From: Paralvinella palmiformis
Taxonomy: Eukaryota; Annelida; Polychaeta; Terebellida; Alvinellidae
NCBI GenBank assembly: GCA_025642065.1
Contig: JAODUP010000467.1
Coordinates: 147,501 to 211,500 of the forward strand
Direction of reading: 5' to 3'
DNA: 64,000 nt
In this document: piece by piece, positions 48,968-60,620 of the stretch
How the letters are laid out: each line of letters begins with the position of its first letter
Position numbering within the stretch: the stretch's first letter is position 1
The notes under the pieces: model-generated
Told to the model about the DNA's origin: nothing
Seen by the model: only the letters and a program-made list of their open reading frames with translations
The model's database searches: none
Translations under genes and position numbers: made by a program

Positions 48968-49290
48968 CTTTTGTTTGTTTGTTTGTTTGTTTGTTTGTTT
49001 GTTTGTTTGTTTGTTTGTTTGTTGTTTGTTTGTTGTTGTTTGTGTTGGTTGTGTTGGTTCATTAGTTGGTTCGTAGGTTGGTTCGTTGGTTGATTGTTTG
49101 ATTAGTTGGTTGGTTGGTTCATTGGTTGGTTGGTAGGTTGGTTTTTTGGTTGATTGGTTCGTTCGTTGGTTGGTTCGTTAATTCGTGTGTTGGTTCTTTC
49201 TTTGGTTCGTTCGTTGGTTCGTTCGTTGGTTCGTTCGTTGGTTTGTTCATTCGTTGATACATTCGTTAGTTGGTTCGTTGATTGGTTGGT
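48968..49290. repeat. (GTTT)n then GTTG/GTTC minisatellite
   Basis: About 58 bp of GTTT are followed by about 250 bp of GGTT, GTTC and GTTG units. The minus frame of Thr-Asn-Glu-Arg repeats is a low-complexity artefact. Confidence 0.95.
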
Positions 49291-49859
49291 CAATAGTTCG
49301 GTCAACAGTTTGGTCTAGCGGTGAATTCCCCAGGTTGGTGGTTAGTCAAGTAAGCAATCTGTCAGTCGAAGATTGTATTACCTTGTACACATCCATAACT
49401 AATACCGTTAAATATAAATACAGGTTACATATTCCCCTCTTGATGACAAATAGTGTACTAGTTTAAGAAAGAAAAAAATTATACTTTACTTAACTTATGT
49501 ATTTATGTTCGTAATTTATAATCGTTTACTTATTATCAAAGCATTTAATATCATTAATTGGCGTATTACGTCATTTCTTTTTATATTTGAGTGCTGGGAG
49601 GTCTTATTTTAATGGTCTGTCGGAAGCCTGCCTCGCAACACCCTGCAGCGATGGGACCTGAATCGCAACGCAAAGTTGCATACTAGCCTCACACCAGGAC
49701 CGTAACACCAAATTCTCAACATAGGCCTTCATCTGAAACGCATATGTTAAAAACAGATCCGTCAAAGTACCCTAAATAACACATATTGTATATGTTTTAA
49801 TGTAGCATATTGTATTTTGCAAACCAACACTTTTCGTATGTTTATAATTTTATTTCAGT

Positions 49860-49926
<67 letters not shown>

Positions 49927-50122
49927 ATTATAAATTTATGCAGCACATTTAAAACTTTTATAAAATGTATTATCTAATAAAGGTTTACTTTTGGGGGAAT
50001 AACCCTTCAATAAATTAAAAACTTTGATAGCATCCTCTAGGTTTATCGAGAGCACTAGTCTTAAATCTTCATCCAGCCCGTAAAATATTTGACACTGTCA
50101 CCGCCTTTCAGTGCAGAAAACC
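49291..50122. other. No gene; (TA)n at 49861-49922
   Basis: AT-rich. One TA run of about 60 bp. No other feature is supported. Confidence 0.55.
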
Positions 50123-50500
50123 CTATATGTAGTAGTAATAATAATAATTATTATTATTATTATTATTATTATTATTTTAACAACAAGCTTCTATAGTGCC
50201 AGTATCGTCGAAAAGAAACGAGCTCAGTGGCGGACCAAGTACAGGGGTTGGGCCATTTCATAGTCCAGGTCCGATACAAACTTCATAAAAAAATTATCGG
50301 ATGCAATGGAAACTTAGGAAACTGGTCTGAAATGGTGAATTTTCAAATACTGACGGAAAACACTATGATATTTGATTATTTAACAAAAAAACACGCGTTC
50401 CAGCATGAGTTTTAATCCTCGGAACAGACAACAAATCAAAACCAGATGATCGGAAAGCTCTGGACTTGGGTGCTAGAGAAAGCATGGAAAATCCATACGA
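50123..50500 (-). mobile_element. LINE family 2, 3' fragment
   Basis: It matches 57242-57590: the AGTAATAATAATAATTATTATT tail, the CTTCTATAGTGCCAGTATCG phrase, AGCTCAGTGG, CAGGGGTTGGG and CATAGTCCAGGT phrases, and CCAGCATGAGTT with GGAACAGACAACA. Similarity of the two copies is about 75-80 percent. It is inserted within copy 3 upstream of R5. Confidence 0.8.
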
Positions 50501-50529
50501 CGGTTTATTTATTCATGTGACAGGGGCAA

Positions 50530-52525
50530 TAATCAAAACAAACTGAAATTTAACGTGATTCAAGTGAAAAGTATCACTAGTCTGTGGTTGTGATACAAAC
50601 AATTACTCTGCAATTGGATTGGAAGTGACAGCCTATCATAACATTACACCTACACATATTCTTTATAACAACCTTTAAACTGGATTATATTTAGTCCACG
50701 TGACTTCTAATTCTTCAACTGCATGAAGTCATACAAAAAATATTCTCTGAGCGCTGTATTATCTAAAATACATTTGGTTAACTATTGGGACGCTTGATGC
50801 TATAACGTCCTATACTGATCCCAGCTTAGAATCATTATCTATTTTATCACGCATTTTAAGGTAATAATTGTTTAATAATTATATTTTAGAAAATTAAGTT
50901 ATTAGGTATTGATAGGGGTTAAAGTTTAAGTTGTAAAATAATATCACACGGGTAGATGTGTTGCCAAATTGTAGGCTGGATTACTTACATGAAACATATA
51001 ACTAAATGACTAGATAGGGGATAAGCTTTATTATTAATAGCTTGACGAACTGAATGAAAACACTCAACTAGTTCTTAACTTTGCCGTAATACATTATAGA
51101 GCTTCCATAGAATATTATCACTTCCAATTGATTAAATTAGCACCCTTTGTTTTAAAATGAAAAAGAAAATAATCTATGTAAATGGACTCTGTTGTCTTCT
51201 TACATTGTGCATCACGTGACATTTTTATTGTCATAATTTTGTTTACTCTAATGGATTGTCATCCGAAATAAAGTAATGTTAGTAAATAAAAGGTGAACCG
51301 TGCAATTTATTCTGCTGACGTTGTATATCATGGATAATTACTCTGCGGATACCCAACGGGATGGCGCCTCTATTTGTCATTCACGTGAACACAAATATCT
51401 ACGTATGTTCTCGATAGATATACTGTTGAAATATAGAAAACATTACCAACTCGTAAAATGTTGGACTTAGATAATACCACAGTAAATCCTCTACACACGA
51501 CCATCTGCTTTAAGAGACCACCTGCCTTCAAAGATCAGAGGATAACAGGCCCCAAATTTCCCCATTAGCATCCATTATAAGAAAACATGTGTTGAACAAG
51601 CACCTGTGTTCTATGCTAAGCGTCAACCTGCTTTAGCTCAGTGGTCTTTTTCTAATGTGTATTAACTTGGGGGCTGCATCACTAAACACAGAATCACCAT
51701 ATCACTTTAGCCGAGACACTGGCACCTACAATAGTATGTGACTGGATGACCTGAGTTTTCGGGATGACTTTCTAATGGACACCAGTTCACACAGGTATTA
51801 TTGTGTCATATCATTAATATATGTATAGGTTATTAATAAAAGTTTGAAATAGATATACTGTCTAACAGGTAGCAAATATAGGGTTTGAAGAAAGCATACA
51901 ACTTTGAGTCTGTAATGTAGAACGGCCGGAGATTTAAAAACACCCCAAACCTGCTTAGTTTCTATAAAATGTAGAGCGAAATACAAAAGCAATTTACTAT
52001 TTGTTTAAAGAAGCAAGGACTAAGCTACAATGTATAATTTACAATGAACGTATTATTGATGGAGGAATGTGATTCAACTACAATTCATAGTTCACATGTT
52101 TTAACCATAACGTGTTTATGTATTTCCCATTTTCATTATGTCGCATTTTATTTCCCCAGTAAAACTTCAAATATACAACATATCTATTTATTATTTGCGT
52201 TATCTCTAATATCATTTACAAAGTTCATAAAATCCGAAGCATCAGTAGGTGAATAATTCGTTAAAAGGTTTGGAAAGTCGCTAAATGAACAGCAATAACA
52301 AATGCAAATACAAGATTTTAGCTCTAGACAAGTTCGATATAAAATTAGAGGAAAGTGATTCAAATGAGCTTCACTTCTTTCCGAAAGTCTTATGATAGTT
52401 AGACACTTATATTGTAACAGATTGTATATGTGCTATAGAAATAGATGCTGACAATATCTTTTAATATCAGTGAGATTATCAGTTCTATCTTGCTTTATAC
52501 ATTTCAAGTGATGAAGTAGTAGTAC
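50530..52525 (+). repeat. Duplicated block R5, copy 3
   Basis: It aligns with 21160-23850 except for the LINE insert at 51668 and the 22312-23069 duplication private to copy 2. R5 ends just before the LINE family 1 long copy. No conserved frame is present. Confidence 0.75.
51668..51905 (-). mobile_element. LINE family 1 internal fragment
   Basis: The reverse complement matches the C-terminal ORF2 region of the long copy at about 55260-55490 (PVRQRIHFK..LLITYKSINDM.. and the GGATGACCTGAGTTTTCGGG phrase). It lacks a 3' UTR or tail, so it is a piece and not a simple 5'-truncated insertion. Copy 2 has no LINE at this point (near 22138). Confidence 0.85.
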
Positions 52526-52604
52526 TATTACTGGTAATACTCGGTTTTTGCTTGTGTATGGTTTTTTTTTTTTAATTTTCACTTATTTTATTTATATTAT
52601 TATA

Positions 52605-53720
52605 ATGAATTATAGTAGAGATCAGTTGCTTGCCTTACGACCCTATGGTGGTAATACCATCTGTCTAGCGATGCGCCCACGTAGTGGAAAACATCCAAAC
52701 CAGATTGGGTCTGATGCCAGTAATTTGATCACTGTGCCAATAACACCATATAATGGCACAGCTGTACAAAATGTAAGTATTGGTCTTATTAACTGTCAGT
52801 CGATCTGTAATAAATCTGATGAAATATCTGATGTTGTTAAGGATATGGATCTTGATGCTCTTGTCATTACAGAGACTTGGCTGACTGGTAATGTATCAGA
52901 CCAGAAAATTGTTGGTGATGTGACTCCAGCTGGATATTCATTCCAACATGCAGCTCGGATTCACCAAAAAAGGTGGGAGAGTCGGCATTCTTCTCCGTGA
53001 TTCTTTGAAGTGTGAAACCCATTTGCGTTTTCAGGCTAAGTCTTTTGAAAATTACAAACTGACTTTTATATCTGGGCGGATAAGTGTTCGTGTAGCTATT
53101 ATCTACCGATTACACCCCACTAAGGAAAATGGCCTGAAAGCAGCAGATTTCTTCAAGGAATTTTCGGGATTTATTGACTCTCTTGCTACCAACAGTGGTC
53201 AGCTGTTGATCTTAGGTGATTTCAATATATATTGGGATTGCCAGAGGAATGCAGATACCAAACAACTGGCTGACATTCTTAGATCTGCCAATCTCAGGCA
53301 GCATGTCCAAGAAAGAATACACACACATGGTCACATCTTAGATCTTGTCTTCCATGCTGTCTGATCATTTCCTTGTTAACATTAATGTATCTTTACAGAA
53401 ACAATCTGTTTCAGCTAAAGTTATTTCATATAGAAGATATAAGTCAATTGACAAGGAGGCCCTTTCTTGCTGATCTGCGAGTCTCTTCTCTAGTATTGAA
53501 TCCACCAGATGATATGGATCATCTGGTGGATCTCTATGATAGTACATTGAGAGACATTGTAGATCAACATGCACATTTAAGGACAAAGGAAATGCCAAGC
53601 AGACTAATGCTTCCATGGTATAATAAGAACATACAGGCTGCAAAGAGACACATAAGGTATTGTGAGCGGCTGTGGATCAGGACCAGTTTGTGTTCAGTTT
53701 GAAATGTTCAAGGTCAGTAA
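52605..53720 (+). pseudogene. LINE family 1 endonuclease and linker, broken
   Basis: An apurinic/apyrimidinic-type endonuclease that would nick target DNA. The N-terminus is MNYSRDQLLALR. Then come VSIGLINCQSICNK (Asn of motif I), LVITETWL (catalytic Glu, about 52860), a frame change in an A-run near 52966, GGRVGILLRDSL, LLILGDFN (Asp/Asn motif, about 53206-53226), HTHGHILDLVF, and after another frame change near 53355 SDHFLV (the C-terminal His motif, about 53360). The linker contains DDMDHLVDLYDSTL, LPWYNKNIQAAKRH (about 53610-53650) and a stop at 53700. Confidence 0.88.
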
Positions 53721-54016
53721 AATCTTGTTAAAAATACCCTTGCCTCTGCTAAATCTGAATATTATAATAAAAAGATCAAAGCATCCAAGGGAAATCAAAG
53801 GACTGTTTTCAGTGTTGTGAATAAAGTATTACATAAAAGTCAAACTGTCCTCCCAAATAATATCAACTCAGATAAAGATATGGCCCATTGTTATAATAAC
53901 TTCTTCTGTCAAAAAATATTAAATATACATAGTGGGTTCCATTCCAGCACTTATTACAGAGTAAGCCATTGGTAGAAGAGTCCTGCATATCCATGATGGA
54001 TACATTTGAGCCTTTT

Positions 54017-55589
54017 ACAGAGACTGATTTCAGATAGTTGCTGAGAAAGTCATCTAATGCTTTCTGTGCAGTTGACCCTATGCCTACATGGCTTGTGAAA
54101 GATTGTCTGGATGTTCTGATAAACCCAATTACAAATATAGTTAATAAATCATTATCTCTGGGTGTTTTCCCAAGATCCATGAAAGCTGCCCTTGTAAAAC
54201 CATTAATAAAAAACCACACTATGGACTGTAATATTCTAAACAATTACAGACCTGTTTCAAGTCTTACATTTTTATCTAAAGTTATAGAAAAGGCAGTTGC
54301 TTTCCATCTAAACAAATATTTAATCAATAATAACCTTAATGAATCACTACAGTCTGCCTATAAAAGTAGTCACAGCACTGAAACAGCCTTGGTTCGAGTG
54401 AAAAATTATATTATGATGTCAATTAATCAAGGTGAGCCAGTAATACTTGTTCTTCTGGACCTGTCTACTGCATTTGATACAGTTGACCATAATGTACTTT
54501 TCTCTAGGTTAAAAGACATGTTTGGTCTGTCAGATAGAGTACTTGAATGGTTTAGATCCTATCTGGAACAACGCTCCCAGAGAGTGTCTGTTCATGGTAT
54601 TTTATCTGACATTCAGTTTTTGTTATCTGGTGTACCACATGGTTCAGTTCTTGGTCCTCTGGTTTTCACAATGTATACCCGTCCTCTTGGGATCACTGCA
54701 CAGCGATATGGGGTTAAATATCACTTGTATGCTGATAACACACAGCTGTATATATCACTGGATCCTGATAATGAGTTAAATTTCTCCTCTTCCTTGAAGA
54801 ATTTAGAAGATTGTATTGCCGATATTCGGATATGGATGACTCAAAATGTTCTAAAACTAAATGATAATAAAACAAATATTTTATATTTGGCATCACCACA
54901 TTGTGTTAAATCCCTAAAGACACCAGCATTACAGATGGGTGCATCTTTGATTACCCCTAATGGGTCAGTAAAAAATCTAGGGGTTATTTTTGACCAATGT
55001 ATTAACATGCATGAACATGTCACATCAGTATGCCGAGCTGCCTACTACCATCTTAACAACACCCACTGTTTAAAAGCATTCTTGACACAAGAATCACTTG
55101 TAACTGTAGTTCATGCTTTTTGTTACATCTCGTATAGACTGTTGTATCTCCCTGTTATATTGCATATCTGATTATAACATTAATCGCCTTCAGCGAATTC
55201 AGAATAGTGAAGCTCGCATTGTAACAAATACTAGAAAATGTGATCATATCACCCCAATTCTTCAAAAACTACATTGGCTACCTGTTAGACAGCGTATCCA
55301 TTTCAAGATTCTGTTAATAACTTATAAATCTATTAATGATATGGCGCCAGAATACCTGTGTGAACTGGTTTCCATTAGAAAGTCATCCCGAAAACTCAGG
55401 TCATCCAGTCAGATACTATTGCAGGTGCCAGTGTCTCGGCTCAAGTCATATGGTGATTGTGCGTTTAGTGTTGCAGCCCCCACTTTGTGGAATAAGTTGC
55501 CGGCAAATATTAGAAATTCGTCGTCTCTTGGAAATTTTAAGTCTCTTCTAAAAACACACCTATTTAAGGTCGCTACCACAGATAAATAA
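54017..55589 (+). pseudogene. LINE family 1 reverse transcriptase and C-terminus, broken
   Basis: The frame starting at 54038 carries NNYRPVSSLTFLSKVIEKA (about 54239), ETALVRVKN, LLDLSTAFDTVDHN (Asp of RT block A, about 54455) and SGVPHGSVLGPLVFTMY (about 54625). The active-site box reads YADN (54728-54739) in place of YADD, a GAC to AAC change that removes a catalytic Asp. Next are LKLNDNKTNILYL and GSVKNLGVIFD. A frame change near 55115-55130 leads to NRLQRIQNSEARIV, LHWLPVRQRIHFKIL, APTLWNKLPANIRN and LLKTHLFKVA with a stop at 55587. Confidence 0.93.
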
Positions 55590-55713
55590 TTATTATCTTA
55601 TAAATCATTACAGGGTTTTTACACACATATTATTTGGGGTATTATTAAATTACATATTATGTGTACAGCGCCTTTGAATGGCTCCTGCTAGTAAGGGCGC
55701 TTGATTAAATATA

Positions 55714-55716
<3 letters not shown>

Positions 55717-55758
<42 letters not shown>

Positions 55759-55880
55759 TAGTAGTAGTAGTACTGGTAGTAGAAGTAATAGTAGTAGTAG
55801 TAGTAGTAGTAGTAACAGCAGCAGTAGTAGTAGTAGTAGTAGTAGCAGTAATAGTAATTCTAGTAGTAGTGCTAATGTTG
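55717..55880. repeat. (ATT)n LINE tail and (AGT)n tract
   Basis: ATT units of the tail (to 55756) pass directly into about 120 bp of AGT/AGC units. The same ATT/AGT neighbourhood is seen at 23820-24145 and 818-893. Confidence 0.93.
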
Positions 55881-55917
55881 ATTCAATTAGGTGTCCTTAT
55901 AGTTATAGTAGGAGTCA

Positions 55918-56300
55918 CTGAAAGGCGCTATACAGTGACACCCAAATATATTATATGTAAAAAGGGTATGTAAAACATGATTTTTTTAAATATGATATTT
56001 AAGCAATAACCTAATAAATTAAACGTAATCTTTTAAAAGACAAAGCATTTATAGTATCCACCGGCAGCTTATTCCATAAAATGGGCGCTCAGACATTTAA
56101 GGTACCTTCATCGTATAGGGTAAGGATTTAACCTAATGTAGTGAAACCAAATAGATCAGATTTACTTCATTATAATTAAATTTTGGAATGATTATTAATC
56201 ATTCCTAGCTGAATATCAGCAATAAATATTCTAGATTTTTCAAGAAAAAAGATAATTTAACTCATTGTCCAGTGAAAATACCTTATAGAGACATTTTCCA
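55918..56300 (-). mobile_element. LINE family 1 fragment, decayed
   Basis: On the minus strand it begins in the region after YADD (AATTTAACTCATTGTCCAGTG complement, compare 11690). It includes the SxAAPxLWNKLP-coding piece (GCAGCTTATTCCATAAAATG complement, compare 10935) and ends with AAAGGCGCTATACAG complement (3' UTR). Internal deletions are large. It lies tail to tail with the long copy. Confidence 0.7.
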
Positions 56301-56459
56301 GGAGAGTTATTCAAATAGGACGGCACCAATTTGAATTTCAAAAGAAAGGGTGTTCCCAAATTATTCAAAATGTCAGTGTTATTTTTTAAATCAATTTCAG
56401 TCAGAGATATGTTTTAATTTTTCTTATAAATAAAGTTACAGTGGTTTTAAAACTTGCTT

Positions 56460-56771
56460 CGCTAGCAACTCACATGGACAAACAGATTTAATCTGGAATC
56501 TTCGGGAAGAATATAATAAAACTTTGAGGAACGTATGTTTGATATGTCACCGTCATTGACACAATCGATTGGATATGACATAAAGAGTGTTAGGCTTGCA
56601 GAAAACGCCATTCCAACCATATTTGACAACCAGCTTGATGCAAAGTACAAACGAATCAGCAGTTTGAAGAAGAATTTGAAATTTCTCTTATTCACAACAA
56701 AACAGTTACTTACGCCTACTCAAAACTTCTTATGGCGGTGTATTATAGATACTATTAAACTATTAAAATAG
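56460..56771 (+). pseudogene. Possible THAP-domain half (fragment or lost exon)
   Basis: The frame open from 56520 reads NFEERMFDMSPSL followed by GYDIKSVRLAENAIPTIFD. The second half of a THAP zinc finger has C..HF....F......R.L...AVPTIF, so RLAENAIPTIF and (H to N)F fit its end; the first Cys pair is not visible upstream, where a stop precedes at 56517. After it come KYKRISSLKKNLKFLLF and a stop at 56771, a basic stretch of unknown role. THAP domains bind DNA and occur in host proteins and P-type transposases. The match is short, so I hold it loosely. Confidence 0.4.
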
Positions 56772-57238
56772 AGACCCTACCTCCACAGGACTACCTTTTG
56801 CAGACAAAAATCACTTTATTTTAAATAAAGTTGTGTGCTAGCAAGAGGGGAATACTACCATTCAGGTCCAATGCATTGACTTATCAATAACGCTTATGCC
56901 AAAACAATCACATACACACCAATTCCACTCTTGTTGTGGACCAGAACCGGATGTCGGTGGCACAGGTGGCTGCTCTAGATCCACGTATGCGCTTGCTGCA
57001 TCTAATTGTTAGTAATTGATAATGTATGTAACTATTTTCGCGACTGATTTAAAGCTGTAGGGCTTGATGTCCCTGAGAAAGTCAAAACTTTCGTCGAAAT
57101 CTGACATGTTGTCTGCCACCTGATTAGTACACTTGTAAACAAAGTTGTGGCAATACGTAATATTTTTCAAAGGTGACGTCACGCGATAATCCCTGGTAAG
57201 CTACTAGCAATAGCTCATGAAAGGTTCGCGATTGCAGG
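56772..57238. other. No gene; unassigned
   Basis: Contains a CRE-like TGACGTCA at 57174-57181 and a CCTGAGAAAG..CGTCGAAATC phrase at 57072-57101 that recalls a degenerate hammerhead core. Otherwise nothing is recognised. Confidence 0.4.
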
Positions 57239-57239
57239 A

Positions 57240-58240
57240 TTTATAATAATAATAATAATTACAAAACCTCTATTGTGCCATTATCTTCGAAAAGAATCGA
57301 GCTCAGTGGTGCACTTAATACAGGGGTTGGGAAAACTCATAGTCCAGGTACATTACAAAGTTCATCAACAAATGATCAGTTGGATTGGAAACTGAGGACG
57401 GATAAGCGAGCCTGAAAAGGGTGAGTTTTCAAATGGTGACGATAAGAAACTATGCTATTTAATGACTTAAATGTTCAAATGGGTGAATTCAAAAGAGTAG
57501 AGACAGCAACTGAAAAAGCACGAGTCCCAGCATGAGTTATAACCGTGGGAACAAACAATACGTGGAAATCAGATGAACGGAGCTCTCTCGGCTCAAGTGA
57601 TAAAGAAAATATGAGATTGGGAGATGGGAGATTGAACAGGTAGCCAGTGAAGAGATTTCAGAAGTGGGATAAAATGGGAAAACTGAAGGTCGTTCTGAAT
57701 ACACTGAAGTTTCTGAAATTAAAATCGCTATCAAATGTAACACCAAGACTACGCACAGTGTCTGATGGTGTGATTCTATGATTAAGGATGTTCATGTGGA
57801 AGAAACGAATAAGTTTGCTGCATTATCTAGATATACCTATAATGATGAAATCTGTTTTGATGGCATTGAGCATAGGTTTATTGTTTGTCATCCAGCCAGA
57901 GATATCACTGAGACAGTCACCAAGTTATTTAAGGAAACATCAGTGGCTGCTGTAGATAACGATATGTATACTTGGGTGTCATCTATGTATAAATGATGGT
58001 CTAATTTGTGGCTCTGAATAAGAGAGCTCAGTGGTATTGTATACAGAGTAAACAGTAGCGATCCAGCAACAGAGCCTTGAGGAACACCACAAAACAAGTG
58101 CACTGCCTTTGAAAAACCTTTTCTTATTTTATTGAATGAAACTTATTTATTAAGAATGAGTGGATCCAGGTAAATGTTCTGCCTGATATGCCATACCAAT
58201 CAGAGAGGCGATTTCTGTAGAATGAAATTGTTTGTCAGGA
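57240..58240 (-). pseudogene. LINE family 2, RT to 3' end, broken
   Basis: On the minus strand: RLSDWYGISGRTFTWIHSFL (about 58200), [19 protein letters not shown] (58090), the active site [11 protein letters not shown] (near 58000; a YIDD variant of the usual YADD), WMTNNK..LNAIKTDFIIIG (57890-57820) and a SLGVTFD piece (about 57750). Then come a deletion, SLHWLPVQSPIS (57650), the TRAFSV-type region (about 57520) and a 3' UTR with an (ATT)n tail at 57240-57259. Several frame changes and stops are present. It shares domain order but little DNA identity with family 1, and its other copy is at 50123. Confidence 0.85.
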
Positions 58241-58494
58241 GACTGAAAAACATTAGACATGATTTTAGTTTAAGTGAACACTCAAACGTTTTTTTTCTAA
58301 TACTTTAGATATGAATAATAAATTAGAAATAAGTCTACAGCTGTTTAGATCATTGACTGATAAAGATGTTTTTTAGGAAACATTTGAATGAAAGGTGATA
58401 GTTAGTGGTTAGATTTGTTTTAAATGTGATGGTGCATTTGATAGGGAATAAAATAATTGTGAATTTTCTTTTCCTATAATATTTACGTACTTCA

Positions 58495-59250
58495 CCTAAC
58501 AGACCAAACGTTTAACTCAATCTAGAAAAAAGTACACAATGGTGAATTGTATCAGTCTCTGGAAGATGTTATATGAGTCGATCCTGATCCGGAATCGTTT
58601 ACAACACCTTCTAGAACCCTTTGCAACCTGTATATCCTTAATGTACTATTGGAATAATACTCTTCTGTTCTCTTTAGATTGCGTGTTCACCTACAAAGTC
58701 ATTCAATGCTCCTTTATTTCTAAAAGAAATAAATCATTTTAATCGACCATATCATAAACCTTTAGATGAAACGGACTATTTCTATAAGGATACATAGATG
58801 TTGATAAGAAAATACTGTTCGAGGCAAAAAAGTTAACAAATTCGAACATCTTTTTATTATCAAAACAATGCCTGGAAACGCAGACGAATTTAATTCTTCA
58901 AAGAATCACGAAGGAAATTGCCGACCCCACATTTTTACGATTCCCATCAGCATGATGGAATGATTATCCATCTGATTTTGTCTTACCAATAATTTTCCGG
59001 TCAGAAATATTACCAGTCATTTAACAACTACAGGTACCTCGTCCCGTTTATTACTAGTCGACTGACAATTTATTAGACCAATATTTACATTTTCTACACG
59101 TACATCTAGGACATTAGATGGTGTTTTTAGTAGAGTGGTCAAGTTACTTGTATTAGATCGTATTCGCTTTGGATGTTTTCAACTAAATGTACGTATCGAT
59201 AAACAGTTATTGGTCCGTAAAACAAGTAACCGATCTCTAGTTCAATTCAG
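58495..59250 (-). pseudogene. LINE family 1 head fragment, decayed
   Basis: The 5' part (59250-59050) matches the ORF2 start and VNIGLINCQS region of 25195-25000. 58830-59040 matches 24650-24960. 58500-58560 encodes a decayed DTIHHCVLFSRL piece, corresponding to DTVDHNVLFSRL of the RT. The overall deletion pattern resembles the fragment at 24150-25195. It directly abuts a (CA)n-(TA)n tract at the ORF start. Confidence 0.75.
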
Positions 59251-59251
59251 T

Positions 59252-59273
59252 ACACACGCACATACACACACAA

Positions 59274-59354
<81 letters not shown>
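59252..59354. repeat. (CA)n-(TA)n compound microsatellite
   Basis: CA units with interruptions become about 42 bp of TA. Confidence 0.95.
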
Positions 59355-59355
<1 letters not shown>

Positions 59356-59599
59356 CTTGTTAAAAATATAAACTAAAAATAGTAGTATTAGCCTAGACTT
59401 ATATGTAGTAATGGCATTTACAATTTTGGAGCATTATTTGTGTCGTCGGGAAGGATTAATGTTCCGCTCAGTATCTATAAACTTATAATCTATGATGTGC
59501 CGCATAGGCACGAAACAATGAACAGTCAATCTGGTATTTACCAACATCATTTTATTTCGGTTGGCAATCCAATAGGTGTATGGATGGATGTTTGACGCC

Positions 59600-60620
59600 C
59601 ATTTACCTCCATAAATATATATATATATAAATAAAACTATACACACAGCAATCTAAATATAAAATGTTCTACACCTCTGTATATCGATAAACGGACATAT
59701 ATACGTTGACTTATGCATGTGTCTGAACTACTCATTAGCCTGTGAGTACCAGCTAATTCGCTTTTGATACGCGACAAATATGTCACACCCACAGGAAAGC
59801 GTAGATGCAGGCTGCATACAAAAGCGGAAGCACATTACAAATGCCATTGAATACCACAACTCGCAGTAAACAACACGTGCGTGTGGTTTAATTTACTACA
59901 TTCATAAGATAACTACTTTGACACCACAATTTAGATTCAACAATATTTTTCTGTGGTCCAAAAGAAACCTACATATAGGACATTTCGACACCTCAGATGC
60001 TGACCTCAGCTTTATCCAGGGTTCAAATAACTAAATAAATCCTACCTATATGAACTGTATCGATAAATGTCAGTGGTCTGGCGTCAAACGTTGTTATATA
60101 ACCGAAATGAAAAGTTACATCTTTTATAGGCCCTCGGCGCATTAACAAACATTGGATTTTGTTGATCACGTGAGACAATGTACACCAACTCTATATGAAA
60201 GCAGTGAAGTGATTTTGCTCAAGGAAACAAAGTAGCAATACTATCCAATGGATTATTGCTGGAATATAACAAAATATATCATCTCAAATCTGAGTAAATA
60301 CTTTGATTTACTCAAACCTAACATCTCATCCTCATACTTTCCGTTCATCACTAACTGAACGTTCATCCACGCCTAATTTAGCATCCCTAAGTATCTGCAG
60401 TTAGCTGTGGTGGGACCTAAATTACAGCGCCTATCCGCTTGAACTAGTTGACCTATAGTCGAGAATAACGGATTATAATAGCTATACATTTAACAAATTT
60501 CCTATATAGTGTAATCTAATTACTCATAATATGGGAAAAACTTGTCCGCAGCTTAATACCCATGGAGATGCCTGCCGGAGTAACAAACGACTCCAGGAGT
60601 GTAAATCCATCAAGCAGCAT
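59600..60620 (+). repeat. Duplicated block R1, copy 4
   Basis: It matches 39730-40290 and 2400-3010: TCTAAATATAAAATGTTCTACACC-like DNA (59652), CAGATGCTGACCTCAGC (59993), CTTTTATAGGCCCTC (60121), CGTTCATCCACGCCTAATTTAGC (60360) and GCCGGAGTAACAA (60574). No gene is visible. Confidence 0.75.

Larger units (their letters stand above)
52585..55756 (+). mobile_element. LINE family 1, longest copy (CR1/L2-like)
   Basis: It contains the endonuclease, linker, RT and C-terminal regions of a non-LTR ORF2, a 133-bp 3' UTR and an (ATT)n tail (55717-55756). The first recognisable codon is the ATG at 52605. No ORF1 (nucleic-acid-binding protein) is visible upstream, where R5 backbone is found instead, so the element is 5'-truncated or ORF1 is unrecognised. 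The ORF is broken by at least four frame changes or stops. It is very close to the fragment at 10730-12020. Confidence 0.93.

Noticed and set aside
49102..49305. Thr-Asn-Glu-Arg repeat protein on the minus strand
   Set aside because: It is a tetranucleotide GTTG/GTTC array read in frame, with no start context or flanking coding sequence.
53863..54243. 126-codon minus-strand frame
   Set aside because: It is the antisense shadow of the LINE RT frame.
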